Positions 8,555-18,083 of a stretch of DNA of 64,000 nt are shown one piece after another. Position 1 is the first letter of the stretch. The number at the start of each line of letters is the position of its first letter. Location of the stretch: positions 1 through 64,000 of the forward strand of contig BOKS01000003.1 in assembly GCA_016861105.1 (NCBI GenBank). Reading direction: 5' to 3'. The notes beneath the pieces are model-generated. The model saw only the letters and a list, made by a program, of their open reading frames with translations, did not search any database and was not told the origin of the DNA. The position numbers and the translations under genes are program-made. The stretch is from Betaproteobacteria bacterium. GTDB lineage: Bacteria > Pseudomonadota > Gammaproteobacteria > Burkholderiales > Casimicrobiaceae.

Positions 8555-10156
8555 TCACCTGACGACCGGGGGGGTCTCGAACGTGTGGTACGGCGCGGGC
8601 GAGGGCACGGTCCACTCCAGCGTGTCGCCGCCCTCCCACGGCTTCGCCGGCGCCTTCGCGCCGTCGCCGCGGATGCACTTGACCACCGCGTAGAGGACCA
8701 GGAGCTGCGAGAGCCCGAAGCCGAACGCCCCGATCGAGCTCACCATGTTCCAGTCGGCGAACTGCTGCGCGTAGTCCGGGATGCGGCGCGGCATGCCCGC
8801 GAGCCCGAGGAAGTGCTGCGGGAAGAACGCGACGTTGAAGAACACCAGCGACGTCCAGAAGTGGATCTGCGCGATCCGCTCGTCGTACATCGTGCCGGTC
8901 CACTTCGGGAGCCAGTAGTAGACGCCGCCGAAGAACGCGAACAGGCTGCCCGCCACCATCACGTAGTGGAAGTGGGCGACGACGTAGTAGGTGTCGTGCA
9001 GCTGCATGTCGATCGGGGCGATCGCCAGCACCAGCCCGGTGAAGCCGCCCATCGTGAACAGGAACAGGAAGCCGACGGCGAACATCATCGGCGCCTCGAA
9101 GGTCATCGCCCCGCGCCACATCGTCGCCAGCCAGTTGAAGATCTTCACGCCGGTGGGCACCGCGATCAGCATCGTCGCGTACATGAAGAACAGCACGCCG
9201 GCGACCGGCATGCCGACGGTGAACATGTGGTGCGCCCAGACGATGAACGACAGGATCGCGATCCCGGCGGTGGCGTAGACCATCGACGCGTAGCCGAACA
9301 GCGGCTTGCGCGCGAACGTCGGGATGATCTGGCTGACGATGCCGAACGCCGGCAGGATGATGATGTAGACCTCGGGGTGGCCGAAGAACCAGAAGATGTG
9401 CTGGAACAGCACCGGGTCGCCGCCGCCGGCCGCGTTGAAGAACGACGTGCCGAAGTGGCGGTCGGTGAGCAGCATCGTCACGGCGCCGGCGAGCACCGGC
9501 ATGACGGCGATCAGCAGGTAGGCGGTGATGAGCCACGTCCAGCAGAACAGCGGCATCTTCATCAGCGTCATGCCCGGCGCGCGCATGTTCAGGATCGTCG
9601 TGATGATGTTGATCGACCCCATGATCGACGAGGCGCCCATGATGTGCACCGCGAAGATCGCGAGGTCCATGCCCATGCCCTGCTGGATCGTCAGCGGCGG
9701 GTAGAGCGTCCATCCGGCCGAGGCGGCGCCTCCGGGGACGAACAGCGACGTGACCAGCAGGATCGCCGCGGGCGGGAGCAGCCAGAAGCTCCAGTTGTTC
9801 ATCCGCGCGAACGCCATGTCCGGCGCCCCGATCAGGAGCGGGATCATCCAGTTCGCGAAGCCCACGGCCGCCGGCATGATCGCGCCGAACACCATGATGA
9901 GGCCGTGCAGCGTCGTCATCTGGTTGAAGAACTCGGGGTGCACGACCTGCAGCCCCGGCTGGAACAGCTCGGCGCGGATCGTGAGCGCCATCACGCCGCC
10001 CACCATGAACATCGTGAAAGAGAACCACAGGTACATCGTGCCGATGTCCTTGTGGTTGGTCGTCGTGACCCACCGCATCAGGCCCGTCGGGTGGTGCGCG
10101 TGGTCGTCGTGCGTGCCGTGGCCGGCGGCGGCGCGGTCGTGCGGGATGCTGCTCAT
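8555..10156 (-). CDS. ctaD: Cytochrome c oxidase subunit I
   Basis: Catalytic subunit holding heme a, heme a3 and CuB. The 533-residue, about 12-TM protein shows the heme a ligand His84 (TTLHGL), the CuB His260 and cross-linked Tyr264 in HPEVY, the His309-His310 pair in WAHHMF, and the late heme ligands in VVAHFHYVM. The [10 protein letters not shown] helix with Tyr indicates an A-type oxidase. It lies 52 bases after ctaC. Confidence 0.97.
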   Translation of the reverse strand: MSSIPHDRAAAGHGTHDDHAHHPTGLMRWVTTTNHKDIGTMYLWFSFTMFMVGGVMALTIRAELFQPGLQVVHPEFFNQMTTLHGLIMVFGAIMPAAVGFANWMIPLLIGAPDMAFARMNNWSFWLLPPAAILLVTSLFVPGGAASAGWTLYPPLTIQQGMGMDLAIFAVHIMGASSIMGSINIITTILNMRAPGMTLMKMPLFCWTWLITAYLLIAVMPVLAGAVTMLLTDRHFGTSFFNAAGGGDPVLFQHIFWFFGHPEVYIIILPAFGIVSQIIPTFARKPLFGYASMVYATAGIAILSFIVWAHHMFTVGMPVAGVLFFMYATMLIAVPTGVKIFNWLATMWRGAMTFEAPMMFAVGFLFLFTMGGFTGLVLAIAPIDMQLHDTYYVVAHFHYVMVAGSLFAFFGGVYYWLPKWTGTMYDERIAQIHFWTSLVFFNVAFFPQHFLGLAGMPRRIPDYAQQFADWNMVSSIGAFGFGLSQLLVLYAVVKCIRGDGAKAPAKPWEGGDTLEWTVPSPAPYHTFETPPVVR

Positions 10157-10208
10157 CGGCTGCTCCTGGGGAATGCCTGGCGGATCGTCGGGGCGGCGGT
10201 CGGGCGCG

Positions 10209-11339
10209 TCACTTGCGCGCGGCGCGGATGTCGGAGGGCTGCAGCGCCTCGCCGGTGGCGTTGCCCCAGGCGTTGCGCGTGTACGTGACGACCGCGGCGA
10301 GGTCGGTGTCGGAGAGCTGCGCGAACGACGCCATGGCGGTGTTCGGCTTGCCGTGCAGCACGATCGCCACGTGGTCGCCCTTCGGGCCGGTCGCGACCTT
10401 CGACCCGTCGAGCGCCGGGAACGCGTTGGGCACGCCCTTGCCCGTGGCCTGGTGGCAGGCGGCGCAGTTGGCGGCGTACACCTGCTCGCCGCGCGCGACG
10501 AGCTCCTTGAGGCTCCAGTCGCGGCCCGGGTCGTCGGCGGCCGCCGCCGTCTTCTGCTTCTGCGCGGCAGCCCACTTCGCGAAGTCGTCCTTCGACACGA
10601 CCTCGACCACGATGGGCATGTAGCCGTGCTCCTTGCCGCACAGCTCGGCGCACTGGCCGCGGTAGGTCCCGATCTTCTCCGCGCGGAACCAGCCGTCGCG
10701 CACGAAGCCGGGGATCGCGTCCTGCTTGATGCCGAACGCCGGCACCCACCAGGCGTGCAGCACGTCGTTCGCGGTGATCAGCACGCGGACCTTCGTGTCC
10801 ACGGGCACGACCATCGGGTTGTCGACCTCGAGCAGGTAATGCTCGCCCTTCGGCTCGCGGTTCTCGATCTGGGCGAGCGGCGTCTTCAGGTTCGAGTAGA
10901 AGCCGAAGCCCTCCTGCAGGTAGTCGTAGCTCCACTTCCACTGGTAGCCGGTGACCTTGACGGTCATGTCCGGCGAGCTCGTGTCCTTGTACGCGAGGAT
11001 CGTGCGCGTCGCCGGGTAGGCCATGAACAGCAGGATCAGGAAGGGGATGACCGTCCAGACGACCTCGACCAGCGTGTTCTCGTGGAACTGCGCCGCCTGG
11101 TGCCCCGCCGACTTGCGGTGCTTGAAGATCGAATAGAACATCACGCCGAACACGCCCACGAAGATCACCAGGCAGATCCACATGATGTAGTTGTGGAGGT
11201 CCATCTGCTGGCGCGCGATCTCCGTGACCGGCGGCTGGAAGTTCCACTCGCGCGCGGCGAGCGCGGCGGCGGGGGCCAGCGCGGCCGCGCCGGAAAGGAG
11301 CCGGGCGGCGTGCGCGCGTCGTAGCGGGAATCGAACCAT
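10209..11339 (-). CDS. ctaC: Cytochrome c oxidase subunit II with fused cytochrome c domain (caa3 type)
   Basis: A 376-residue subunit with a signal peptide, two TM helices (about 49-69 and 90-108) and a periplasmic cupredoxin domain. The CuA ligands are His195, Cys230, Cys234, His238 and Met241 in [15 protein letters not shown] linker rich in Ala/Lys leads to a C-terminal class I cytochrome c with CAACH (292-296) and a late Met region. The fusion makes this a caa3-type oxidase able to take electrons without a free cytochrome c. Confidence 0.96.
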   Translation of the reverse strand: MVRFPLRRAHAARLLSGAAALAPAAALAAREWNFQPPVTEIARQQMDLHNYIMWICLVIFVGVFGVMFYSIFKHRKSAGHQAAQFHENTLVEVVWTVIPFLILLFMAYPATRTILAYKDTSSPDMTVKVTGYQWKWSYDYLQEGFGFYSNLKTPLAQIENREPKGEHYLLEVDNPMVVPVDTKVRVLITANDVLHAWWVPAFGIKQDAIPGFVRDGWFRAEKIGTYRGQCAELCGKEHGYMPIVVEVVSKDDFAKWAAAQKQKTAAAADDPGRDWSLKELVARGEQVYAANCAACHQATGKGVPNAFPALDGSKVATGPKGDHVAIVLHGKPNTAMASFAQLSDTDLAAVVTYTRNAWGNATGEALQPSDIRAARK

Positions 11340-11387
11340 GCTGACCTCAGTTGCGTCCGTGTGCTCGAAAGTTGCCGGCCGGGCGCG

Positions 11388-11888
11388 CTAGCGCGGCGCC
11401 GTGAGGCGACGCAGCGTCCTCGCCACCTCGGCGCGTCGCCCGGGGGGCAGCGCGCCGCCGAAATCCATCGCCTCGCCGGCGAAGCGCAGCGTGAGCCGCG
11501 GCTCGCGGCTCCGCCCGGCGGCCTCGAGGTCGACGCGCAGCCACCAGCGGTTGAACTCGCGCCGGTCGCAGCGACCGCCCGCCGACCGCTCGACGATCAC
11601 GCGGTCGCCTTGCACCGTCAGCCGTTCCCACGTCCGCGCGCGGCGCTCGACGAGCGCGAACGCGGCGGCGACGAGCGCGACCTCCAGTACCGAGTAGGGC
11701 AGCACGGGCCAGGCGCCGTGCGCCGCGAGCACCGCGCCCACCGCGAGGCTCGCCGCCGCGACCAGCGCGAACGCGATCCAGCGCTGGCGCCGCGGCACGC
11801 TCGCCGCGCGCGATTGCGCGATCACGGCGTAATCGGCGGTGTCATCGGCAGAGGGGGATTCGGCAGGCGGCATCGGAGCGGGGCGCAT
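11388..11888 (-). CDS. DUF2244 membrane protein upstream of ctaC
   Basis: A 166-residue protein (or 161 from the ATG at 11873) with two adjacent TM helices (about 37-75) followed by a beta-rich tail (ERLTVQGDRVIVERS, FNRWWLRVDLE, LTLRFAGEAMDFGGALPP). That layout and the conserved RREFNRWW region fit DUF2244, a family often found beside cytochrome oxidase genes. It is 48 bases ahead of ctaC, so it is the likely first gene of the oxidase operon. The molecular role is unknown. Confidence 0.75.
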   Translation of the reverse strand: MRPAPMPPAESPSADDTADYAVIAQSRAASVPRRQRWIAFALVAAASLAVGAVLAAHGAWPVLPYSVLEVALVAAAFALVERRARTWERLTVQGDRVIVERSAGGRCDRREFNRWWLRVDLEAAGRSREPRLTLRFAGEAMDFGGALPPGRRAEVARTLRRLTAPR

Positions 11889-11976
11889 TGCAGGGTCGCG
11901 CGCCGCTCCTCCGGCGCCGTCGTGGCGGACGACGCACCCACGCGACCCACGGCCGACCTCGCTGCAAAGCCTGCAA

Positions 11977-12004
11977 ATATTAACATGGATCAAAGAACGC
12001 CCAA
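11977..12004 (-). promoter_or_regulatory. Promoter of the oxidase operon with FNR-like half-site
   Basis: On the minus strand, TTGGGC (-35), 16 bases and TAATAT (-10) form the best promoter in the 214-base gap between bioD and the DUF2244 gene, about 90 bases before the start codon. Between the boxes lies TTGATCCATGTTAA (11980-11993): one half matches the FNR/ANR consensus TTGAT-N4-ATCAA and the other is degenerate. Binding there would block the promoter. Confidence 0.4.
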
Positions 12005-12102
12005 CCTCGGCGCGGCCCGCGTCGAACTGCAACGATTTCCGGCGTTCCGCGCCCGCGGCGGGCATGCGCGAAAACGCATGAAACCGCGCGCTGCGACGGG
12101 CG

Positions 12103-12774
12103 TCAGCGGAGCGCGAGCGCGTCGATCGACGCCGCGGAAAGCGGCGGCGGCGCAGCGCTCGCGAGATCCGCCACCAGCGGCGCCGGCAGGTCGCGCGCGA
12201 GCCAGGCGAGGTTGTCGTCGGCGAGCGCCATCGCGGGGTCGACGCGGCAGGCGATCCACCCGGCGAGCCGCAGGCCCCGCGCGCGGATGGCGAGCGCCGA
12301 CAGCCGCGCGTGGCTGAGGCAGCCGAGCCGCAGGCCCACCACCAGCAGGACCGGGAGCCCGAGCGCACGCGGCACGTCGAGCATGTCGTCGCGCTCGCCC
12401 AGCGGCACCAGCACCCCGCCCGCGCCCTCGACGACGACGACGCGCGCACGCGCCGCGAGCCGCCGGTACGCGTCGGCGATCGTCGCGACGCGCAGCACGG
12501 TGCCCGCGCGGCACGCCGCGAGGTGCGGCGCCACGGCGTCGCGAAAGGCGTAGGGATTGCGCTCGGCCAGCGGCGCATCGACGCCGCTGGCCGCCGCGAG
12601 CGCCGCGACGTCGTCGTTGACCGGCGCCCCCGGCGCGATCCCGGCCGCGACGGGCTTCATCCCCACCGCCGCCACGCCGCACGCCGCGAGGCCGCGCAGC
12701 AGTGCCACGGCGGCCACGGTCTTCCCCACGCCGGTGTCGGTGCCGGTGACGAAGATGCCGCGCGCCGCTGCCAT
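12103..12774 (-). CDS. bioD: Dethiobiotin synthetase
   Basis: ATP-dependent ring closure of DAPA with CO2 to dethiobiotin, the step before BioB. A 223-residue P-loop protein with GTDTGVGKT at 11-19, MKPVAAG at about 39-45 (the usual KPV substrate segment) and VVVEGAGGVLVPL in the middle, all standard BioD motifs. ATG 12774 lies just after the bioC stop (5-base gap), so it is the last gene of the bio operon. Confidence 0.95.
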   Translation of the reverse strand: MAAARGIFVTGTDTGVGKTVAAVALLRGLAACGVAAVGMKPVAAGIAPGAPVNDDVAALAAASGVDAPLAERNPYAFRDAVAPHLAACRAGTVLRVATIADAYRRLAARARVVVVEGAGGVLVPLGERDDMLDVPRALGLPVLLVVGLRLGCLSHARLSALAIRARGLRLAGWIACRVDPAMALADDNLAWLARDLPAPLVADLASAAPPPLSAASIDALALR

Positions 12775-12779
12775 GGCGC

Positions 12780-13712
12780 TCACCGCGGTCGATCGCGCCT
12801 GAGCCGCACGATCGGCAGGCCGTCGGGCGTCGTCCTCGGCTCGCCCTTCCACGCGTGGCCGTAGACGACTTCGTAGGTCGCGGGAAGCGCGCCGTCGCGC
12901 ACGAGCTTCTCGAGCTGCCCGAAGACGCGCGCGATGCGGCCGCGCCCGGTGAGTCCGCGCGGCCGGCCGCGCGTCGCGTTGGTCGCGCCCAGCGCCTTGA
13001 GGTCGAGCATCAGCGCCCGCGGCGAGGCGTAGGTGACGGTGATCGTCTCCATGTCCATCACGGGGTCGGCGAAGCCCGCGGCGACGAGCATGTCGCCGAC
13101 GTCGTGCATGTCGACGAAGCGGCTCACGTGCGTGTGCCCGTCGGCGCGTGCGAACGCCGCGCGCAGCTCCTTGAGCGTGTCCGGGCCGAAGGTCGTGAAC
13201 GTGAAGAGGCCCCCGACGCGCAGCACGCGGCGCACCTCGGCGAACGGGCGCGAGAGATCGTTCACCCACTGCAGCGCGAGGCTGGAGAAGACGAGGTCGA
13301 ACGCGACGCCCGCGAAGGGCAGGAGGTTCGCGTCGGCGCAGACCAGGTGCGCGGCGTCGCCGCGCGCGCCGCGGATCGGCGCGAGCAGCCGCCGGTACAG
13401 CGAGCGCCCGCGCCGCAGGCGCTCGCGCGCCGCCTGCGCCATCGGCAGCGCGAGGTCGAGCCCGACGACGTGCGCGTCCGGATAGCGCGCGGCGAGTTCC
13501 GCCGTCGCCTCTCCCGTGCCGCAGCCCACGTCGAGGATGCGCTGCGGCGCGAGACGCACGACGTCCAGGCGCGAGACCAGGCGCGCGCCGACTTCGCGCT
13601 GCAGCGCCGCCGCGGCGTCGTAGGTCGCGGCGGCGCGCGAGAACGCACGCCTGACCGCGGCGGGATCGACGTCGCGCGGATCCGGCGGGGCGAAGTCGGG
13701 GGCGCTCGTCAC
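12780..13712 (-). CDS. bioC: Malonyl-ACP O-methyltransferase
   Basis: Methylates malonyl-ACP so that the fatty-acid machinery can build the pimeloyl chain. The 310-residue class I SAM methyltransferase has motif I ILDVGCGTGEAT at about 59-70, the D of VVGLDLALPM, LVFSSLALQWVND and RVLRVGGLFTFTTFGPDTLKEL, the last typical of BioC. It starts with GTG overlapping the bioH stop (GTGA). It is longer than E. coli BioC (about 250 residues) because of a C-terminal extension common in betaproteobacterial members. Confidence 0.92.
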   Translation of the reverse strand: MTSAPDFAPPDPRDVDPAAVRRAFSRAAATYDAAAALQREVGARLVSRLDVVRLAPQRILDVGCGTGEATAELAARYPDAHVVGLDLALPMAQAARERLRRGRSLYRRLLAPIRGARGDAAHLVCADANLLPFAGVAFDLVFSSLALQWVNDLSRPFAEVRRVLRVGGLFTFTTFGPDTLKELRAAFARADGHTHVSRFVDMHDVGDMLVAAGFADPVMDMETITVTYASPRALMLDLKALGATNATRGRPRGLTGRGRIARVFGQLEKLVRDGALPATYEVVYGHAWKGEPRTTPDGLPIVRLRRDRPR

Positions 13713-14503
13713 CGGGCCAGGAAGTCGAGCACGGGCGCGAGGAACGCCTCGCGGTGCGAGAGGAAGGGAGCGTGCGCGGCGCCGGCGATGGCCAGCGAGG
13801 TCGCGCGCGGCAGCCGGCGGGCGAGCCAGTCGGACGCCTGCCAGGGCACGAGCGTGTCGCGCTCGCCGGACACCACCAGCGCCGGCTGCGCGATCGCCGG
13901 CAGCAGCGCGCGCACGTCCGCGTCCGCCAGCGCGGCGAGCGCGTGCGCGAGCACCGACGGATCCGGCGTGCCGCGATCGAAGAGTGCCTCGCGCAGCGCC
14001 GCCAGCGTCGTGCGGCCCGCCTCGCTGCCCTGCACCTGCAGCGTGACGAAGCGCTGCAGCGTCGCGCGGTACGCCACGCGCAGCTCGTCGGCGAAGCGGT
14101 GCAGCGTCCGCGGGTCCATCGCGTGCGGCCAGTCGGCGGACGCCGTGAAGCGCGGCGTCGTGCCGACGAGCACCAGGCGCGCGACGCGCCGCGGCGCCGC
14201 GTGCGCCCACGCGAGCGCGACCAGGCCGCCCAGCGACCAGCCGAGCACGTCGACGCTCGACGGCGCGTCGGCGAAGGTCGACTCCAGCGCGTCGACGACG
14301 GCGGGCAGCGTCCACGCCGGCGGCGGCGGGCTGCGGCCGTGGCCCGGCAGGTCGACCGCGTGCACCCGGTGCGCACGCGCCAGCGCGGGCACGATCGGCG
14401 CGAACAGCCCGGCGTGCAGCGCCCAGCCGTGCAGCAGCACGAGCGGGCGCCCGCGCCCCGCCGTCTCGACGTGCAGCGCCACGGTGCGGGCGTCCGCCGT
14501 CAT
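13709..14503 (-). CDS. bioH: Pimeloyl-ACP methyl ester carboxylesterase
   Basis: Removes the methyl group that BioC added, freeing pimeloyl-ACP for BioF. A 264-residue alpha/beta hydrolase with oxyanion segment LLHGWALH, nucleophile elbow GWSLGG (Ser about 90), acid in SGERDTLVP and base in GAAHAPFLSH. The placement between bioF and bioC with ATGA and GTGA overlaps on both sides identifies it as BioH rather than another hydrolase. Confidence 0.93.
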   Translation of the reverse strand: MTADARTVALHVETAGRGRPLVLLHGWALHAGLFAPIVPALARAHRVHAVDLPGHGRSPPPPAWTLPAVVDALESTFADAPSSVDVLGWSLGGLVALAWAHAAPRRVARLVLVGTTPRFTASADWPHAMDPRTLHRFADELRVAYRATLQRFVTLQVQGSEAGRTTLAALREALFDRGTPDPSVLAHALAALADADVRALLPAIAQPALVVSGERDTLVPWQASDWLARRLPRATSLAIAGAAHAPFLSHREAFLAPVLDFLAR

Positions 14504-15675
14504 CCCGCCGCGCCGCGCAACGCGTCGAGCAGGCGGTCGACGTCCGCGGCGTCGTGCGCCGCGCTGAGCGAGACGCGCAGGCGCGCCGTGCCCTCGGGGA
14601 CCGTGGGCGGCCGGATCGCCGGCACGAGCACGCCGCGCGCGAGCAGCGCGTTCGACAGCGCCACCGCCGAGTCGCTCGTGCCGGTGACCAGCGCCTGGAT
14701 CGGCGTCGACGACGGCAGCAGCGTCCACGGAAGCTGCGCAGCGCCGGCGCGGAAGCGCTCGACGAGCGCGGACAGCCGCGCCCGCCGCCGGTCGCCGCCG
14801 CCGCCGCGCAGGACGTCGAGCGCGGCCAGCAGCGCGCAGGCGAGCAGCGCCGGCGCCGCCGTCGTGTACACGTACGGCCGCGCCGTCTGCACGATGGTGT
14901 CCACGACCGCGGGATGCGCCGCGACGAACGCGCCCGCCACGCCAGCGGCCTTGCCGAGCGTGCCCATGACGACGATGCGCTCGCTGGTCAAGCCCGCCGC
15001 GCGGACGCTGCCGCGCCCGCCGCCGAGCACGCCGAAGCCGTGCGCGTCGTCGACGACGAGCCACGCGTCGTGCTCCTCGGCGAGGTCCAGCAGGCGCGGC
15101 AGCGGCGCGAGGTCGCCGTCCATCGAGAACACGGCGTCGGTGGCGATCAGCTTGCGCCGCGCGCGCGAGGCCGCGAGGCGCCGCGCGAGCGCGTCGACGT
15201 CGAGGTGCGGATAGCGGACGAGGTCCGCGCGCGCGAGCAGCGCGCCGTCGTTGAGGCACGCGTGGTTCAGGCGGTCGGCGAAGACGGCGTCGCCGCGACC
15301 GGCGAGCGCGGTCAGGATCGCGAGGTTGGCGAGGTAGCCGCTCGACATCAGCAGCGCCCGCGCGCCCTCGCAGGGTCCGGCGCAGGCGGCGAGCGCCTCC
15401 TCGAGCGCCGCGTGCGGCGCCTGGTGGCCGCAGACGAGGTGCGAGGCGCCGGCGCCGGTCCCCCAGCGGTGCGCACCCTCGCATGCGGCGGCGACGAGCG
15501 CGGGATCGTTCGCCAGCCCGAGGTAGTCGTTGCTGGCGAAGGCGAGCAGCGGCACGCCGTCGACGACCACGCGCGGACCCTGCGCGGAGGCGAGCGTGCG
15601 CCGCGCGCGGTGGAGCCCGGCCGCGCGCCGACCGGCCAGCTCGCGTTCGAGCGCGCCGATCAGCGTCGTCGCCAT
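14500..15675 (-). CDS. bioF: 8-amino-7-oxononanoate synthase
   Basis: PLP-dependent condensation of pimeloyl-ACP with alanine. The 391-residue protein shows the alpha-oxoamine synthase motifs: FASNDYLGLA at about 46-55, GTGAGASHLVCG (73-84), DDAHGFGVLG (209-218) and the PLP lysine Lys242 in GTLGKAAG. It overlaps bioH by ATGA and follows bioB by 7 bases. Confidence 0.96.
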   Translation of the reverse strand: MATTLIGALERELAGRRAAGLHRARRTLASAQGPRVVVDGVPLLAFASNDYLGLANDPALVAAACEGAHRWGTGAGASHLVCGHQAPHAALEEALAACAGPCEGARALLMSSGYLANLAILTALAGRGDAVFADRLNHACLNDGALLARADLVRYPHLDVDALARRLAASRARRKLIATDAVFSMDGDLAPLPRLLDLAEEHDAWLVVDDAHGFGVLGGGRGSVRAAGLTSERIVVMGTLGKAAGVAGAFVAAHPAVVDTIVQTARPYVYTTAAPALLACALLAALDVLRGGGGDRRRARLSALVERFRAGAAQLPWTLLPSSTPIQALVTGTSDSAVALSNALLARGVLVPAIRPPTVPEGTARLRVSLSAAHDAADVDRLLDALRGAAG

Positions 15676-15682
15676 CGGGCCG

Positions 15683-16684
15683 TCAGGCCGGGGCCAGGCC
15701 CAGCCTGCCGAGCAGCGCGCGGTCGGCCTCGACGTCGGGGTTGCCGGTCGTCAGCAGCTTGTCGCCGTAGAAGATCGAGTTCGCGCCGGCGGTGAAGCAC
15801 AGCGCCTGCACGGCCTCGCCGAGCTCGCGGCGTCCCGCGGAGAGGCGCACCGTGGACGCGGGCATCGTGATGCGCGCGACGGCGATCGTGCGCACGAACT
15901 CGAGCGGATCGATCGCGGCCTTGCCCCCCAGCGCTGCCGCGAGCGGCGTCCCCTCGACCTGCACCAGGTGGTTGATCGGCACCGATTCCGGCGGCGGGTC
16001 GAGGTTGGCGAGCTGGGCGACGAGCGCGGCCCGCTGGCGGCGCGACTCGCCCATCCCGACGATGCCGCCGCAGCACACGAGGATGCCCGCGCGCCGCACG
16101 CGCTCCAGCGTCTCGAGACGGTCCTGGTAGTCGCGCGTGGTGACGATCTCGCCGTAGAACTCGGGCGACGTGTCGAGGTTGTGGTTGTAGTAGTCGAGGC
16201 CCGCGTCCCTCAGCTGCTCGGCCTGCCCCTCCTTCAGCATGCCCAGCGTGCAGCACGCCTCGAGGCCCTGCGCCTTCACCTCGCGCACCATCGCGAGCAC
16301 GGGATCGAGGTCGCGCTGCTTCGGCCCGCGCCACGCGGCGCCCATGCACAGCCGCGTCGCGCCGGCGTCCTTCGCCGCCCGCGCGGCGTCGCGCACGGCG
16401 TCGAGGTCGAGCAGCGCCTGCTCGCCGACGCCGGTGTGGTAGCGCGCCGCCTGCGGACAGTAGCCGCAGTCCTCGGGGCAGCCGCCGGTCTTGATCGACA
16501 GCAGCGTCGACAGCTGCACGCGGTCGGGCGCGTGGTGCGCGCGGTGCACCCCCTGCGCCCGCCAGATCAGCTCGGGAAACGGAAGGTCGAACAGCGCCTC
16601 GACCGCCTCGACGGTCCAGCGTGCGCCCCGCGACCCGTCGCGCGCGGCGTGCGGACCGGGCAGCGTCAGCGCATCGCCGGTCAT
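15683..16684 (-). CDS. bioB: Biotin synthase
   Basis: Radical-SAM enzyme inserting sulfur into dethiobiotin. The 333-residue protein has the CxxxCxxC cluster motif at Cys69, Cys73 and Cys76 ([10 protein letters not shown]) and [2Fe-2S] ligands in CCTLGM and [17 protein letters not shown] Shine-Dalgarno lies 8 bases before ATG 16684. It is the first gene of bioB-F-H-C-D; a long leader separates it from a BirA-like inverted repeat at 16834-16865. No bioA is present in the window. Confidence 0.96.
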   Translation of the reverse strand: MTGDALTLPGPHAARDGSRGARWTVEAVEALFDLPFPELIWRAQGVHRAHHAPDRVQLSTLLSIKTGGCPEDCGYCPQAARYHTGVGEQALLDLDAVRDAARAAKDAGATRLCMGAAWRGPKQRDLDPVLAMVREVKAQGLEACCTLGMLKEGQAEQLRDAGLDYYNHNLDTSPEFYGEIVTTRDYQDRLETLERVRRAGILVCCGGIVGMGESRRQRAALVAQLANLDPPPESVPINHLVQVEGTPLAAALGGKAAIDPLEFVRTIAVARITMPASTVRLSAGRRELGEAVQALCFTAGANSIFYGDKLLTTGNPDVEADRALLGRLGLAPA

Positions 16685-16797
16685 GCGACCGCTCCCGCGC
16701 CGCCGGGCACGGCGCCGGCCGGCCGCACGCGGACCGCGGCGCGGGGACGCGCAAGGCCTGGCCGGACGGACGAGCGACGCAGCATCGACGGGACCTC

Positions 16798-16803
16798 TAG
16801 AAT
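16798..16803 (+). promoter_or_regulatory. -10 box of the comF-trmL promoter
   Basis: TAGAAT in the bioB/comF divergent region. A start of transcription near 16810 would fall almost on the ATG at 16813, so comF would be leaderless or start later. No convincing -35 is present. Confidence 0.4.
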
Positions 16804-16812
16804 GACGCAGTG

Positions 16813-17598
16813 ATGCCGCGAAGCCTAAACGAGTTGTCAAATCGTGCCGCGCGAGGATTTGACAGCCGCTTCGCGGTCGTGCGGCGCGCGCTCGCGGCGA
16901 CCGCGCGCGCTGTGGCTGCACGCGCGTTCCCCACCTGCTGCACGCTGTGCGGCGACGCGTGCGACGAGGCGTTGCTGTGCGCGCCGTGCATGAATGCCCT
17001 CCCCCCGTTGCCGCCCGCGTGCCCGCGCTGCGCGCTGCCGTCGCCGGGCGCGGCCGTCTGCGGCGCGTGCCTGCGCCGGCCGCCGCGGGTCGCGGCGACG
17101 CTCGCCGCGCACGTCTACGCATTCCCGCTCGACCGGCTCGTGCAGGCACTGAAGTACGGCCGGCGCCTCGCGCTCGCCGTGCCGCTGGGCGACGCGCTCG
17201 CGGCCGCGGTGCTGCGCGCTCCCGCCGGCACGCGGCGGCCGGAGCTGATCGTACCGATGCCGCTCGCCGGCGCGAGGCAGCGCGAGCGCGGCTTCAACCA
17301 GGCGATCGAGATCGCCCGCGTCGTCGGGCGGCGCACGTGCATTCCGCTCGCGCACGCGCTCGCGCGTCCGGTCGAGCGCGCCGCGCAGGCGGGGCTGCGC
17401 TGGAGCGAGCGGCGCCGCAACGTGCGCGGCGCGTTCTCGGCGACGCGCGAGATCGCGTCTCGTCACGTCGCGATCGTCGACGACGTGATGACCACCGGCG
17501 CGACGATCGACGCCGCGGCCGTCGCGCTGCTCGCCGCGGGCGCGGCCCGCGTCGACGCGTGGGTGGTGGCGCGCGCGCTGCCGCCCGGGAGCCGGTGA
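16813..17598 (+). CDS. ComF family phosphoribosyltransferase-like protein
   Basis: The N-terminal zinc-ribbon carries CxxC pairs (CCTLCG, CAPC, CPRC, CGAC) and the C-terminal PRTase domain has the PRPP loop [18 protein letters not shown] and the conserved [11 protein letters not shown] segment. Family members act in DNA uptake in naturally competent bacteria, but most proteobacterial copies (such as GntX) are uncharacterised. ATG 16813 gives 261 residues; the first 22 have no family match and contain the BirA-like repeat, so GTG 16879 is a serious alternative. The stop overlaps the trmL ATG (TGATG). Confidence 0.88.
   Translation: MPRSLNELSNRAARGFDSRFAVVRRALAATARAVAARAFPTCCTLCGDACDEALLCAPCMNALPPLPPACPRCALPSPGAAVCGACLRRPPRVAATLAAHVYAFPLDRLVQALKYGRRLALAVPLGDALAAAVLRAPAGTRRPELIVPMPLAGARQRERGFNQAIEIARVVGRRTCIPLAHALARPVERAAQAGLRWSERRRNVRGAFSATREIASRHVAIVDDVMTTGATIDAAAVALLAAGAARVDAWVVARALPPGSR
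16834..16865. promoter_or_regulatory. Candidate BirA operator (inverted repeat) between bioB and comF
   Basis: TTGTCAAAT (16834-16842), 14 bases, then ATTTGACAG (16857-16865). The inner arms TGTCAAATC and GATTTGACA are perfect reverse complements. The biotin-repressor operator known from enterobacteria has 9-base halves TTGTAAACC/GGTTTACAA with a similar centre spacing, and half-site agreement here is about 6 of 9. On the minus strand the right arm includes a TTGACA -35-like box facing bioB, so binding would control the bio operon. It lies inside the comF frame if ATG 16813 is used. Confidence 0.5.
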
Positions 17599-18083
17599 TG
17601 TTCGCCGTCGTGCTCGTGCATCCCGAGATCCCGCCGAACAGCGGCAACGTGATCCGGCTGACCGCGAACACCGCCACCGGGCTGCACCTGGTCGAGCCCC
17701 TCGGCTTCCGCATGGACGACCGCGAGCTGCGGCGCGCCGGCCTCGACTACCACGAGTACGCGCGCGTCGCCGTGCATCGCGATCTCGGCGCCTGTCGCGC
17801 GGCGCTCGGCGTGCCCCCGGCGCGGCGCTGGTGGGCGTTCACCGCGCAGGCGTCGCGCTCGCTGTACGAAGTGCGCTTCGCGCCGGGCGACGTGCTGGTG
17901 TTCGGCCGCGAGTCCACCGGGCTTGCGCCTGCGGACCTCGCCCTGTTCCCCGAGGACGCGCGCCTGCGCATTCCGATGGTGCCGGGCGTGCGCAGCCTCA
18001 ACCTCTCCAACGCGGTGGCCGTCGCCGTCTACGAGGCGTGGCGGCAGCAGGGATTCGCCGGCGCCGAAGGCGGCGGTCGCTAG
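17598..18083 (+). CDS. trmL: tRNA (cytidine(34)-2'-O)-methyltransferase
   Basis: SPOUT-fold enzyme that 2'-O-methylates the wobble base of certain tRNA-Leu species. The 161-residue protein carries the three SPOUT motifs: IPPNSGNVIRLTANT (N-terminus), VLVFGRESTGLA and IPMVPGVRSLNLSNAVAVAVYE at the knotted C-terminus. It is coupled to comF by a TGATG overlap. Its TAG overlaps by four bases (CTAG) with the stop of the converging gene at 18080. Confidence 0.93.
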   Translation: MFAVVLVHPEIPPNSGNVIRLTANTATGLHLVEPLGFRMDDRELRRAGLDYHEYARVAVHRDLGACRAALGVPPARRWWAFTAQASRSLYEVRFAPGDVLVFGRESTGLAPADLALFPEDARLRIPMVPGVRSLNLSNAVAVAVYEAWRQQGFAGAEGGGR

